Positions 7,641-14,870 of a DNA stretch of 17,181 nt are shown in pieces. The DNA is from an uncultured Porphyromonadaceae bacterium (GTDB taxonomy: Bacteria; Bacteroidota; Bacteroidia; Bacteroidales; Muribaculaceae), in contig CAJJOX010000023.1 in NCBI GenBank assembly GCA_905193485.1, forward strand, positions 1-17,181. The letters are read 5' to 3'. The notes beneath the pieces are model-generated. The model was given only the letters and a program-made list of their open reading frames with translations. It was not told the origin of the DNA and searched no databases. The position numbers were made by a program, and so were the translations under genes. Within the stretch, counting starts at the first letter, position 1. Each line of letters opens with the position of its first letter.

Positions 7641-8225
7641 ATGGAGAAAAAACCTTTTATACCCGGACCCCGTCCGCGACCCGTTAACGGCCAGCAGCGC
7701 CGGAGTCCTCAGTCACCTAAAGATCAGTATGCAATCAACGAACGTATCCGCGCCCGCGAAGTGCGACTGGTAGGTGACAATGTCGAAACCGGCATATACA
7801 CCATTCAGGAGGCCTTGCGTATAGCCGACGAACAGGGGCTCGATCTCATCGAGATCTCGCCCAATGCCGCTCCTCCCGTATGCAAGATTCTTGATTATCA
7901 GAAGTTTCTCTATCAGCAGAAAAAACATCAGAAAGAGCAGAAAGCCAAGGCTACCAAAGTTGTGGTGAAGGAGATCCGTTTCGGACCGCAGACCGATGAC
8001 CATGACTATAATTTCAAGCTCAAACATGCCATCGGATTCCTTCAGGAAGGCGCCAAAGTGAAAGCCTATGTGTTTTTCCGCGGACGTTCGATCTTGTTCA
8101 AAGAGCAAGGCGAAGTGCTTCTGTTGCGGTTTGCCAACGATCTTGAGGATTATGGCAAGGTTGAACAGATGCCTGTGCTTGAAGGGAAACGCATGATCAT
8201 CATGCTTTCGCCGAAAAAGAAATAA
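7641..8225 (+). CDS. infC: Translation initiation factor IF-3
   Basis: IF-3 binds the 30S subunit, keeps the subunits apart and checks the start codon and initiator tRNA. The 194 residues are slightly longer than the E. coli protein because of a Pro/Arg/Gln-rich N-terminal extension of about 28 residues ([18 protein letters not shown]). The N-domain follows, from [18 protein letters not shown] to the conserved [23 protein letters not shown] Lys/Gln-rich linker then leads to the C-domain ([25 protein letters not shown], then [10 protein letters not shown]), ending [10 protein letters not shown]. The start is ATG, whereas E. coli uses AUU for autoregulation, so that discriminating mechanism is not evident here. 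It is 9 bases after thrS and 81 bases before rpmI. Confidence 0.98.
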   Translation: MEKKPFIPGPRPRPVNGQQRRSPQSPKDQYAINERIRAREVRLVGDNVETGIYTIQEALRIADEQGLDLIEISPNAAPPVCKILDYQKFLYQQKKHQKEQKAKATKVVVKEIRFGPQTDDHDYNFKLKHAIGFLQEGAKVKAYVFFRGRSILFKEQGEVLLLRFANDLEDYGKVEQMPVLEGKRMIIMLSPKKK

Positions 8226-8306
8226 GCAAACAAAAACGACGGCCGTGTCGACGAGTTCGCGCAGCCTGATAAATAACTCGAATTAATATTTTTAAAATCA
8301 AATCAA
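8226..8306 (+). promoter_or_regulatory. infC-rpmI leader with two possible hairpins
   Basis: The 81-base gap before rpmI contains a small stem at 8237-8240/8247-8250 (cgac/gtcg) and a 6-bp inverted repeat at 8252-8257/8275-8280 (cgagtt/aactcg). The last 25 bases before the ATG are AT-rich. In other phyla this position carries an RNA element through which L20 represses its own operon. I cannot match either structure to a known L20 leader family, so this is only a candidate. Confidence 0.25.
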
Positions 8307-8504
8307 ATGCCCAAGATTAAAACTAACTCCGGTGCCAAAAAGAGGTTCGCCCTTACCGGATCAGGAAAAATCAAGAGAAAACATGCTTTCAAAAGCCACA
8401 TCCTCACCAAGAAAACTAAAAAACAGAAACGCAATCTCACCCACACAGGACTGATTGCCAAGGTGGATGAAAAAGGCGTAAAAGCCCTCCTCGGCATGAA
8501 ATAA
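8307..8504 (+). CDS. rpmI: 50S ribosomal protein bL35
   Basis: bL35 is a small, strongly basic protein of the large subunit. The 65 residues show the family pattern [31 protein letters not shown] at the start, the [10 protein letters not shown] stretch in the middle, and a short acidic-to-hydrophobic end ([10 protein letters not shown]). It sits between infC and rplT as in most bacteria. A downstream gap of 117 bases separates it from rplT, longer than is needed for simple coupling. Confidence 0.98.
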   Translation: MPKIKTNSGAKKRFALTGSGKIKRKHAFKSHILTKKTKKQKRNLTHTGLIAKVDEKGVKALLGMK

Positions 8505-8621
8505 GCCCGGCCTGAAGCTTTCTCTTACAATTTAATTCGTGATTTTATTTACACATTTTTATTAACCGAACGTTTAGCACTAAAGAGCATTTGCCGCTAA
8601 CTTTCAAAATCATCTACAGAA

Positions 8622-8972
8622 ATGCCAAGATCAGTAAATCATGTAGCTTCAAGAGCTAAAAGAAAGAAAATCTTAAAACTTACCCGTGGTTACTTCGGTT
8701 GCCGCCGCAATGTCTGGACCGTCGCCAAAAACACTTGGGAAAAAGGTCTGACATATGCCTATCGCGACCGTAAAGATAAAAAAGGCAATTTCCGCGCCCT
8801 TTGGATTCAGCGCATCAACGCTGCCGCCCGTATGGAAGATCTTTCATACTCCAAATTGATGGGCCTTATCCACAAATCGGGCATCGAAATCAACCGTAAG
8901 GTGCTTGCCGACCTCGCTCTCAACAATCCGGCCGCTTTCAAGGCCATTGTCGACAAGGTTAAGGGCGCCTGA
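8622..8972 (+). CDS. rplT: 50S ribosomal protein bL20
   Basis: bL20 binds 23S rRNA early in large-subunit assembly and, in several bacteria, represses its own mRNA. The 116 residues are the normal length. The basic N-terminal extension is typical ([30 protein letters not shown]), followed by [24 protein letters not shown] and the C-terminal globular part with [24 protein letters not shown]. It is the last gene of the translation cluster, with a strong hairpin terminator 67 bases after its stop. Confidence 0.98.
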   Translation: MPRSVNHVASRAKRKKILKLTRGYFGCRRNVWTVAKNTWEKGLTYAYRDRKDKKGNFRALWIQRINAAARMEDLSYSKLMGLIHKSGIEINRKVLADLALNNPAAFKAIVDKVKGA

Positions 8973-9039
8973 CTGTCGGGGTTGCCTTCTGAGCAGCACC
9001 GTTGATTGAATTCGAAGCAGTTTCAAAAACCACAATATG

Positions 9040-9077
9040 AAAAAGCGATGCAACCGTTGTCGGTGCATCGCTTTTTT
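9040..9077 (+). terminator. Intrinsic terminator after rplT
   Basis: Bases 9040-9052 (aaaaagcgatgca) pair with 9064-9076, a perfect 13-bp stem. The loop can form an inner 3-bp stem (ccg/cgg at 9054-9056 and 9061-9063). Six T bases end the stem at 9072-9077. The matching A-run on the other side means it could also stop transcription on the minus strand from the hypothetical gene at 9113-9463. Confidence 0.85.
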
Positions 9078-9112
9078 CGTGCTCGTTATCAGCCGGTGAT
9101 TGCGCTCTGTTT

Positions 9113-9463
9113 TCAATCATCGCTGTCGTGGTATAAAATTCTGTCGAGTAGGCTTGGTTTTGTCTGACGGATGTGAATATATGTTTTTGAATCGTTTTTG
9201 TTGAGGAATATTATGGAAGAGTTGAGCACGATGGCAATCTTGTGCTCAAATTCCACTATGGCGTGTATGCGGCTGAGCGCAATGCGGTGGAATGGTGAAG
9301 TCGGGGGGAATGTATTGATGATAAGGTGTGCTTCGTCGTCGATAGAGATGTCATGATTTTCGATGAGGTGTTCGAATAGTAATCCTATGTCGAGTTCGTC
9401 GGCGCTGTCGGGGCGTTTCCTGTATGTCTTGTATAGTCTTTTTATTACCTTTTCAGTTATCAT
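9113..9463 (-). CDS. Conserved Bacteroidales hypothetical protein
   Basis: The protein has 116 residues from ATG 9463 and no signal peptide or membrane segment, so it is probably cytosolic. The N-terminus is basic and helical (MITEKVIKRLYKTYRKR), followed by an acidic part (ELDIGLLFEHLIENHDISIDDE) and a more beta-like middle (HLIINTFPPTSPFHRIALSRIHAIVEFEHKIAIVLNSSIIFLN). It ends in an acidic tail (YHDSDD). The pattern SPFHxIxLxRIHAIxxFE and the IVLxSSIIFLN segment look familiar from uncharacterised Bacteroidales proteins; this is memory, not a search result. It is oriented like the decarboxylase operon but separated from it by 328 bases and that operon's terminator, so it is probably transcribed alone. 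No function is assigned. Confidence 0.7.
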   Translation of the reverse strand: MITEKVIKRLYKTYRKRPDSADELDIGLLFEHLIENHDISIDDEAHLIINTFPPTSPFHRIALSRIHAIVEFEHKIAIVLNSSIIFLNKNDSKTYIHIRQTKPSLLDRILYHDSDD

Positions 9464-9544
9464 TTGAGTGTATGTCGTTCGGGGTTGTTGGATGTCGATT
9501 CAGCCTTATAACGCGTGCCTTTGCGCTTTGGTTTCTTAATTGAG

Positions 9545-9563
9545 GTTACAATGTAGTTACAAT
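9545..9563. repeat. Two direct GTTACAAT repeats with 11-base period
   Basis: GTTACAAT occurs at 9545-9552 and again at 9556-9563, three bases apart. Repeats spaced by about one helical turn can be protein-binding sites. They lie about 82-101 bases upstream of the start of the hypothetical gene at 9463. There is no other evidence of regulation. Confidence 0.4.
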
Positions 9564-9621
9564 AAACGACGATTTTGTACCCTGCCACGTATCGTGTTTA
9601 CGTAGTGTTGTCGCGGTTTGT

Positions 9622-9645
9622 CTTCCGGATGAGCTTCCGGATGAG
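9622..9645. repeat. 12-bp perfect tandem duplication
   Basis: The unit cttccggatgag is present twice in a row at 9622-9633 and 9634-9645, in the non-coding region after the decarboxylase operon. It is probably a replication slippage product. Confidence 0.8.
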
Positions 9646-9679
9646 AGGGTTGTGACGCAAATGTTATTGATAAAAATGT

Positions 9680-9713
9680 GCGCAGCACATTCAGGTTGGT
9701 GAATGTGCTGCGC
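9680..9713 (-). terminator. Terminator of the methylmalonyl-CoA decarboxylase operon
   Basis: Bases 9680-9692 (gcgcagcacattc) pair perfectly with 9701-9713 over 13 base pairs, with an 8-base loop. On the minus strand the stem is followed by acatttttatc, a T-rich tract a few bases on. It lies about 80 bases after the stop of the beta subunit gene, the last gene of the operon. Confidence 0.75.
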
Positions 9714-9791
9714 TGACATTTTATTGCAGCGTGGTTGCTGTCGGGTGTATGAGCCGGCCGCACGACGCTGTCGTGACTGTCTTGTCTGCCA

Positions 9792-10943
9792 TTATGCGAG
9801 GAATCCGAGAAGGACACCGGCGGCCACAGCCGAACCGATGACACCGGCTACGTTGGGACCCATGGCATGCATGAGCAGATAGTTGGATGGATCATATTCC
9901 AGACCGAGATTGTTGGAGATGCGGGCCGACATAGGCACTGCCCATACACCGGCGTTGCCGATGAGCGGGTTGATCTTCTTGGATTTCGGCAGGAAGAGAT
10001 TGAACAGCTTGACGAACAATACGCCCGACGAAGAGGCAATGATGAATGCCATGAAGCCGAGAGCGAAGATGCCGATGGTTTGAGCCGTGAGGAACTGGGA
10101 TGCCTGGGTGGAGGCTCCGACCGTCATGCCGAGAAGTATGGTGACAATATCGGTGAGGGCGTTGCTGGCTGTTTTTGCAAGACGGTTGCATACGCCGCAT
10201 TCACGCAGCAGGTTGCCGAAGAAAAGCATGCCGAGCAGCGGCAGGCCGGAAGGCACAACGAAGCATGTGAGCAGGAGTCCCACGATGGGGAAGATGATCT
10301 TTTCGTTCTGCGACACGGCGCGGGCGGGTTTCATCTTGATGACACGCTCTTTCTTGGTGGTAAAGAGGCGCATCAGCGGGGGCTGTATCACGGGCACGAG
10401 AGCCATATAGGAGTAAGCCGACACGGCGATTGCGCCCATGAGGTTTGGAGCAAGCTTCGATGAGAGGAAGATGGCTGTCGGGCCGTCGGCGCCGCCGATG
10501 ATGGCGATGGCACCGGCCTGATCGGGTGCAAAGCCCAACAGAAGGGCTACCATATAGGCACCGAAGATGCCAAACTGTGCGGCCGCGCCGATGAGCATAA
10601 GCTTGGGATTGGCTATGAGGGCCGAAAAGTCGGTCATGGCGCCGATGCCAAGGAATATGAGCGGGGGATACCATCCGGCGCTTACGCCGTTGTAGAGGAT
10701 GTTGAGCACCGAGCCTTCTTCATAGATGCCGATTTCAAGACCTGCCGTGGCATTGAAGGGGATGTTGCCGATGAGCATGCCGAAACCGATCGGGACGAGA
10801 AGCATCGGCTCGAAGTCTTTTTTGATTGCGAGCCAGATGAAGAAAAGGCCCACGGCAAGCATCACGAAATGCTGCCAAGTGGCGTTATAGAAACCTGTGA
10901 GATGCCAGAATTGCTCCAGGTTAGCTGTAAAAAACTCTGTCAT
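9792..10943 (-). CDS. Sodium ion-translocating decarboxylase beta subunit
   Basis: This is the integral-membrane subunit (OadB/MmdB/GcdB family) that decarboxylates carboxybiotin and exports Na+. At 383 residues it has the normal length, with about nine or more hydrophobic segments. The conserved GGADGPTAIF motif is at 150-159; its Asp (D153) corresponds to the Asp of the family's membrane motif implicated in Na+ and carboxybiotin handling. The C-terminal block PLIGNAGVWAVPMSARISNNLGLEYDPSNYLLMHAMGPNVAGVIGSA is also typical. It is the last gene of the operon, 8 bases after the biotin carrier gene. The neighbouring carboxyltransferase and epimerase suggest methylmalonyl-CoA rather than oxaloacetate or glutaconyl-CoA as substrate; the subunit alone would not distinguish these. 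Confidence 0.95.
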   Translation of the reverse strand: MTEFFTANLEQFWHLTGFYNATWQHFVMLAVGLFFIWLAIKKDFEPMLLVPIGFGMLIGNIPFNATAGLEIGIYEEGSVLNILYNGVSAGWYPPLIFLGIGAMTDFSALIANPKLMLIGAAAQFGIFGAYMVALLLGFAPDQAGAIAIIGGADGPTAIFLSSKLAPNLMGAIAVSAYSYMALVPVIQPPLMRLFTTKKERVIKMKPARAVSQNEKIIFPIVGLLLTCFVVPSGLPLLGMLFFGNLLRECGVCNRLAKTASNALTDIVTILLGMTVGASTQASQFLTAQTIGIFALGFMAFIIASSSGVLFVKLFNLFLPKSKKINPLIGNAGVWAVPMSARISNNLGLEYDPSNYLLMHAMGPNVAGVIGSAVAAGVLLGFLA

Positions 10944-10951
10944 GACGGTAT

Positions 10952-11389
10952 TTATTCAAGAGTGATGATTACGCCGCCGTCGGGCACAGCGTCGCCCGGG
11001 TTGACATTGATGGTGGCTACGACGCCGTCGCGTCCGGCGTTGATGCTGTTTTCCATCTTCATGGCTTCAAGCACGGCTACCTTGTCGGATGCCTTGACAG
11101 TGTCGCCCACTTTGACGTTTATCGAAATGATGGTGCCGGGGAGGGGAGCTTTCACCTGATAGCCACCGGTAGCGGCGGTTGCCGGTTTGGCTATCACTTT
11201 GGCGCCTGTTTCGGTGCGTGGAGCAGCCGACGGACGCGGAGCGTTGACCACGGTGACAGGTTTTTTGGTTGAATCGAGCTCGACTTTATAGGGGATGCCG
11301 TTGACCTCAACCTGCGCAACGTTGTTGTCGATGTCGCCGATGGCAACTTTGTAGGTGTTGCCGTTGATTTTATATTTGTATTCTTTCAT
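10952..11389 (-). CDS. Biotin carrier protein of the decarboxylase
   Basis: This is the biotinyl subunit (MmdC/OadA C-terminal type) that shuttles carboxyl groups from the carboxyltransferase to the membrane beta subunit. Of its 145 residues, 1-50 form a short N-terminal domain often seen in such carriers (KEYKYKINGNTYKV). An Ala/Pro-rich flexible linker follows at about 50-75 (APRPSAAPRTETGAKVIAKPATAA), then a lipoyl/biotinyl domain from about 77 to the end. The biotinylation motif is VLEAMKMENSI, so the expected biotinyl lysine is K111, flanked by both Met residues. The second conserved half, GVVATINVNPGDAV, is present. It is a separate protein rather than fused to the alpha subunit, as in Veillonella and Propionigenium methylmalonyl-CoA decarboxylases. 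The beta subunit follows 8 bases later. Confidence 0.95.
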   Translation of the reverse strand: MKEYKYKINGNTYKVAIGDIDNNVAQVEVNGIPYKVELDSTKKPVTVVNAPRPSAAPRTETGAKVIAKPATAATGGYQVKAPLPGTIISINVKVGDTVKASDKVAVLEAMKMENSINAGRDGVVATINVNPGDAVPDGGVIITLE

Positions 11390-11447
11390 CGTTGTTTATG
11401 TAATTTGGGTTTGGTGTGGTGTTTGATGAACAGATGATATGTTACGT

Positions 11448-12410
11448 TTAGCGGCGTGGCGTTTCGCGAAGTCCGTAGATCTTGGAACTCCATGGCGAAT
11501 AGGCGCGTTTCACTTTGTTGATCGTGAGAATGGTGTTTTCGCGGTCGTGGGTGTCGAGATGCTCGTGGAGTGCCATGACGATGGCGGCAATCTCTTCGCC
11601 GGAATCGTGATCGAGCTGCTTTTTGTCGGAAATGTCCTTGAGCGTCGCTCCCTGCGATTTCACCTTGTTGCTCTTCGAGATGCGTTCGCCTATCTTGCTG
11701 ATGATGTAGAAGCATATGCAGAGCAGCAGCAGCGCCGAGAACACGATACACATGGCCATGATGGTCATGGCGAATCCGTTCTTGTCCTGAGTGGCAAACG
11801 TCTCAACCTTGTTGTTTGAATCTTTGATCACATTGTTGCTGCTGGGCGTGATATAGGTCGAGTCGGTGAGGTTGTCACGCACCTGCCATGTCAGAGCCGG
11901 ATTTTCAGTGTTCTCTACACCGTCGAGCGCGCGGGCATAGGTGGTGTTGGGTTGCAGTGTGGCGGGGATGCTGATGGAGTCGATAATGTCGAGTCCGTTG
12001 GCATCAAACACGGCGATCCAGTTTTCCTGACCGGGTGTGAGAGTGAAGTTTGTGTGGAATGTGCCTCGTGTGGGCTGGTTGTCGGCCCAGAAGAGGATGT
12101 GCTGACGCTTGGGTATCTTGGTGTTGACATCGCCAAGCGGCACTGCATACATCATAGCTTTGCGTTGCTGCGGATCGGTGACCTTGAGCACTTCGCGGTT
12201 GTTGGTGATGTAGATGCTTGAGATCTCGAGTGGCGCGTAGTTGGAGTTGAAAAGCTCAATCCATGCCGAGCGGCATCCGTAGTCGTCCACTACGCTGCTG
12301 TCGTTCTGCACCATCACCTCGTTGATCCGCAGGCTGCGGCGGCTTTGTGCCGTTGCGGCTGTCGCGAAAGCCATCATGATCAGCAGAATGGTGAATAGTT
12401 TCTTTTTCAT
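11448..12410 (-). CDS. Lamin-tail domain protein with OadG-like gamma-subunit C-terminus
   Basis: The protein has 320 residues. A signal peptide covers 1-21 (MKKKLFTILLIMMAFATAATA, cut near AQ). Residues about 27-180 look like a lamin-tail (LTD) beta domain: RINEVMVQN, SAWIELFN, APLEISSIYITN, IPKRQHILFWAD and TPSSNN are family-like landmarks. A single membrane span lies at about 212-236 (FAMTIMAMCIVFSALLLLCICFYIISKI), followed by a cytosolic tail with GERIS, a polar linker, and EEIAAIVMALHEHLDTHD, which resembles the OadG/MmdD-type gamma subunit. In the family, gamma anchors and helps assemble the alpha and beta subunits. Its place between the alpha and biotin-carrier genes supports that role. 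The LTD domain would face the periplasm, where its partner is unknown. The fusion recurs in Bacteroidales as I recall, but I could not check this. Confidence 0.85.
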   Translation of the reverse strand: MKKKLFTILLIMMAFATAATAQSRRSLRINEVMVQNDSSVVDDYGCRSAWIELFNSNYAPLEISSIYITNNREVLKVTDPQQRKAMMYAVPLGDVNTKIPKRQHILFWADNQPTRGTFHTNFTLTPGQENWIAVFDANGLDIIDSISIPATLQPNTTYARALDGVENTENPALTWQVRDNLTDSTYITPSSNNVIKDSNNKVETFATQDKNGFAMTIMAMCIVFSALLLLCICFYIISKIGERISKSNKVKSQGATLKDISDKKQLDHDSGEEIAAIVMALHEHLDTHDRENTILTINKVKRAYSPWSSKIYGLRETPRR

Positions 12411-12449
12411 AAACTGATGTTTTATCGCTTTTGATCGATGATGAGGTGA

Positions 12450-14003
12450 TTACAGAGGAATGTTGCCGTGTTTCTTGGCGGGGTTGGAGAGCTTCTTGGT
12501 GGCGAGCTGCTGAAGGGCGCGGATCACGCGGAAGCGGGTGTTGCGCGGTTCGATGACATCGTCGATATAGCCATAACGGGCGGCATTGTAGGGATTGCAG
12601 AAAAGCTTGTTGTATTCTTCTTCTTTTTCCTTGAGCACTTTGGCGGGATCGTCCGACGCTTTGGCCTCCTTGGCATAGAGCACTTCGACAGCGCCGGCGC
12701 CACCCATGACGGCGATTTCAGCTGTCGGCCAGGCATAGTTCATGTCGCCGCGGAGCTGTTTGCACGACATCACGATATGTGAGCCGCCGTAGCTCTTGCG
12801 GAGCGTGACTGTGACTTTCGGCACGGTGGCTTCACCGTATGCATAGAGCAGTTTGGCGCCGTGGAGGATTACACCGTTGTATTCCTGACCTGTGCCGGGG
12901 AGGAATCCGGGAACGTCGACAAGCGTCACCAAAGGAATGTTGAATGCGTCGCAGAAACGTACGAAACGGGCGCCTTTGCGCGATGCGTTGCTGTCGAGCA
13001 CGCCGGCGAGATATTTGGGCTGGTTGGCCACAATGCCCACCGACTGGCCGTTGAAACGGGCAAAACCCACAATGAGATTTTTGGCGAAGTTGCGCTGCAC
13101 CTCAAGGAATTCGCCATCGTCGACAATGGCGCCGATCACCTCATACATGTCGTAGGGACGGTTGGCCGAGTCGGGGATTATCTCGTTAAGGGAGTCTTCA
13201 AGACGGTCGATGGGGTCGTTGCATGTCACCAGCGGAGCTTCCTCGAGATTGTTCTGGGGAATGTAGCTGAAGAGCTTGCGGATGATTTTGAGGCATTCCT
13301 CACCGTCTTCGGCAGCGAAATGCGCCACGCCGCTCTTGGTCGAATGGATCTCAGCTCCGCCGAGCGCGTCCTGTGTCACATCTTCACCGGTCACTGTCTT
13401 CACCACTTTCGGACCCGTGAGGAACATATAGGAGATGCCTTTGGTCATGATGGTGAAGTCGGTGAGGGCAGGGGAGTAGACCGCACCGCCGGCGCAAGGG
13501 CCGAGGATTGCCGAAATCTGGGGAATGACGCCTGATGCAAGGATGTTGCGCTGGAAAATCTCGGCATAGCCGGCGAGGGCGTTGATGCCTTCCTGAATGC
13601 GTGCGCCGCCCGAGTCGTTAAGTCCGATGACGGGTGCGCCCATCTTCATGGCCATATCCATGATCTTGCATATCTTGAGAGCCATTGTTTCGCTGAGCGA
13701 GCCACCAAATACGGTGAAGTCCTGAGCGAACACATATACGAGGCGGCCTTCGATTGTGCCGTAGCCGGTGACTACGCCGTCGCCGAGATAGCTTTTCTTC
13801 TCCTGTCCGAAATTATAGCAGCGGTGACGTACAAACATGTCGATTTCTTCAAACGACCCTTCGTCCAGAAGCTGGGCGATGCGTTCGCGGGCAGTGTATT
13901 TGCCCCGTGCGTGCTGTTTTTCGATGGCTTTTTCGCCACCGCCGAGACGGGCCTCGTTGCGGAGTGCAATGAGTTCCTGTACTTTTTCAAGTTGATTACT
14001 CAT
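12450..14003 (-). CDS. mmdA: Methylmalonyl-CoA decarboxylase alpha / propionyl-CoA carboxylase beta-type carboxyltransferase
   Basis: This soluble carboxyltransferase moves the carboxyl of (S)-methylmalonyl-CoA to biotin, yielding propionyl-CoA. At 517 residues it is full length for the family, with two crotonase-like halves. N-terminal landmarks are [23 protein letters not shown], and [10 protein letters not shown] near 115-125. The oxyanion-type glycine motifs are [16 protein letters not shown] (near 185-200) in the N-half and [27 protein letters not shown] (near 380-405) in the C-half. It ends KKHGNIPL, as usual. ATG 14003 ([11 protein letters not shown]) is 33 bases after the epimerase stop. 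The same fold serves propionyl-CoA carboxylase, but the biotin carrier and Na+-pump beta subunit in the operon and the absence of a biotin carboxylase favour decarboxylation in the propionate-forming pathway. Na+ pumping by the complex is inferred from the family. Confidence 0.93.
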   Translation of the reverse strand: MSNQLEKVQELIALRNEARLGGGEKAIEKQHARGKYTARERIAQLLDEGSFEEIDMFVRHRCYNFGQEKKSYLGDGVVTGYGTIEGRLVYVFAQDFTVFGGSLSETMALKICKIMDMAMKMGAPVIGLNDSGGARIQEGINALAGYAEIFQRNILASGVIPQISAILGPCAGGAVYSPALTDFTIMTKGISYMFLTGPKVVKTVTGEDVTQDALGGAEIHSTKSGVAHFAAEDGEECLKIIRKLFSYIPQNNLEEAPLVTCNDPIDRLEDSLNEIIPDSANRPYDMYEVIGAIVDDGEFLEVQRNFAKNLIVGFARFNGQSVGIVANQPKYLAGVLDSNASRKGARFVRFCDAFNIPLVTLVDVPGFLPGTGQEYNGVILHGAKLLYAYGEATVPKVTVTLRKSYGGSHIVMSCKQLRGDMNYAWPTAEIAVMGGAGAVEVLYAKEAKASDDPAKVLKEKEEEYNKLFCNPYNAARYGYIDDVIEPRNTRFRVIRALQQLATKKLSNPAKKHGNIPL

Positions 14004-14036
14004 GATTTATTTAGTGGAAATTTTGGTGCAAGATGA

Positions 14037-14456
14037 TTATTTATTGGGGTCTTCGCATAGCTCGACGAGTGTGCCGCATGTCGACTTGGGATGGAGGAAC
14101 GCGATGTTGAGGCCTTCGGCACCTTTACGGGGAGCCTTGTCGATGAGCCGGCCGCCTTTTGATTCTACTTCCGCAAGAGCGTTTGCCACACCGTCTTCAA
14201 TGGCGAAGGCTATATGCTGGATGCCGCCGCGGCCGCCGTTGTTGGCAATGAATTTGGCTATTGCGCTGTCGTCAGCTGTCGGTTCGAGAAGTTCTATTTT
14301 TGTCTGGCCAACCTTGAAGAAGGCAGTGCGCACTTTCTGGTCAGCAACTTCTTCGATAGCAAAGCACTTGAGGCCAAGCATGTTTTCGTAAAACGGGATT
14401 GCATCTTCGAGTGAAGTCACGGCAATACCAACGTGTTCGATGTGGGAAATGTCCAT
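14037..14456 (-). CDS. mce: Methylmalonyl-CoA epimerase
   Basis: This enzyme interconverts (R)- and (S)-methylmalonyl-CoA and links vitamin B12-dependent mutase to the (S)-specific decarboxylase encoded next. It is a member of the vicinal oxygen chelate (glyoxalase) fold with 139 residues, the normal size. Landmarks are IEHVGIAVTSLEDAIPFYENMLGL at the N-terminus, IELLEP near 54-59, GIQHIAFAIED near 78-88, and TCGTLVELCE at the end. The likely metal ligands, by family position, are H8, E55, H81 and E132; E55 stands where some homologues have Gln. It is the first gene of the operon: the putative promoter -7 box is at 14537-14544, giving a leader of roughly 75 bases, and mmdA follows after 33 bases. 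Methylmalonyl-CoA mutase genes are not in this window. Confidence 0.95.
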   Translation of the reverse strand: MDISHIEHVGIAVTSLEDAIPFYENMLGLKCFAIEEVADQKVRTAFFKVGQTKIELLEPTADDSAIAKFIANNGGRGGIQHIAFAIEDGVANALAEVESKGGRLIDKAPRKGAEGLNIAFLHPKSTCGTLVELCEDPNK

Positions 14457-14536
14457 TTTGTCAGATTTGATTTATTGGGTTATTGAATAATTCATGATCG
14501 AAGGATGGCTTGCGAAACCGCCTTCCTAACAAAGTG

Positions 14537-14544
14537 CAAATTTA
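14537..14544 (-). promoter_or_regulatory. Putative -7 box of the methylmalonyl-CoA operon
   Basis: Minus-strand TAAATTTG at 14544-14537 is a perfect TAnnTTTG. The start would be near 14530, about 75 bases before the mce ATG. There is no TTTG at the -33 position; instead, with a 19-base spacer, the last bases of the 47-bp repeat (AGCG) occupy that place. The repeat therefore abuts or forms the upstream promoter region. Confidence 0.5.
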
Positions 14545-14563
14545 ATAAATAAATCTAATTTCA

Positions 14564-14610
14564 CGCTATCCGCCATTATAAATTAATGTGTGGGCGGCTG
14601 TAGGAAGCGG
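14564..14610. repeat. 47-bp repeat, copy 1
   Basis: This sequence is identical over 47 bases to 17135-17181, in the same orientation. It has internal dyad symmetry: ccgcc near the left pairs with ggcgg near the right, and the outer cgct pairs with agcg, around an AT-rich centre (attataaattaat). It could fold as a hairpin and may be a short interspersed palindromic element. It lies just upstream of the -7 box for the methylmalonyl-CoA operon. Confidence 0.85.
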
Positions 14611-14735
14611 CCTTTGATTTGATATTGTGTGCGGATGTTTTTGGCAGGCGATTACGGCATTGTGATGTTAAGGATGTCGCTATGGCCTGCCAGGGCATGA
14701 CGGATGCGGATGTCTGCGGCTGTCCTTTTGCCGGC

Positions 14736-14749
14736 TTTTTTTTTTTTTT
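14736..14749. repeat. 14-T homopolymer run
   Basis: Fourteen consecutive T bases follow gccggc on the plus strand in a non-coding region. No good stem precedes it, so it is a poor terminator candidate. It is a site prone to length errors in replication or sequencing. Confidence 0.8.
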
Positions 14750-14833
14750 ATGGCAAAAAGAGTGCATTCGAGGTGTAAAAGTGACGGATGATGTTAAAAT
14801 AATGTTAAATGGTGGAAATTTTCTTGGAAATAT

Positions 14834-14864
14834 TTTGTGGGGATTAAAAAGCGCTGTATATTTG
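14834..14864 (+). promoter_or_regulatory. Near-consensus Bacteroidetes promoter of a short transcript
   Basis: TTTG at 14834-14837, a 19-base spacer and TATATTTG at 14857-14864 match the phylum's primary promoter pattern in both boxes and in spacing. This is the best promoter match in the window. No conventional gene follows in this orientation; the expected transcript starts near 14871 and reaches a terminator after about 35 bases. Confidence 0.75.
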
Positions 14865-14870
14865 CACTGT

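Larger units (their letters stand above)
9464..9791. other. Intergenic region between hypothetical protein and decarboxylase beta gene
   Basis: This 328-base stretch has no convincing protein gene. It contains two GTTACAAT copies at 9545-9552 and 9556-9563, a 12-bp tandem duplication at 9622-9645, and the terminator of the decarboxylase operon at 9680-9713. I found no clear TAnnTTTG promoter box for the hypothetical gene that starts at 9463. Confidence 0.6.

Noticed and set aside
9867..10463. 198-codon open frame antisense to the beta subunit gene
   Set aside because: The acidic, His- and Gly-rich translation mirrors the hydrophobic membrane protein on the other strand; there is no independent promoter or motif.
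12861..13535. 224-codon open frame antisense to mmdA
   Set aside because: It is the complement of a conserved carboxyltransferase; its His/Val/Glu-rich sequence is the usual shadow of GC-skewed codons and no motif is seen.
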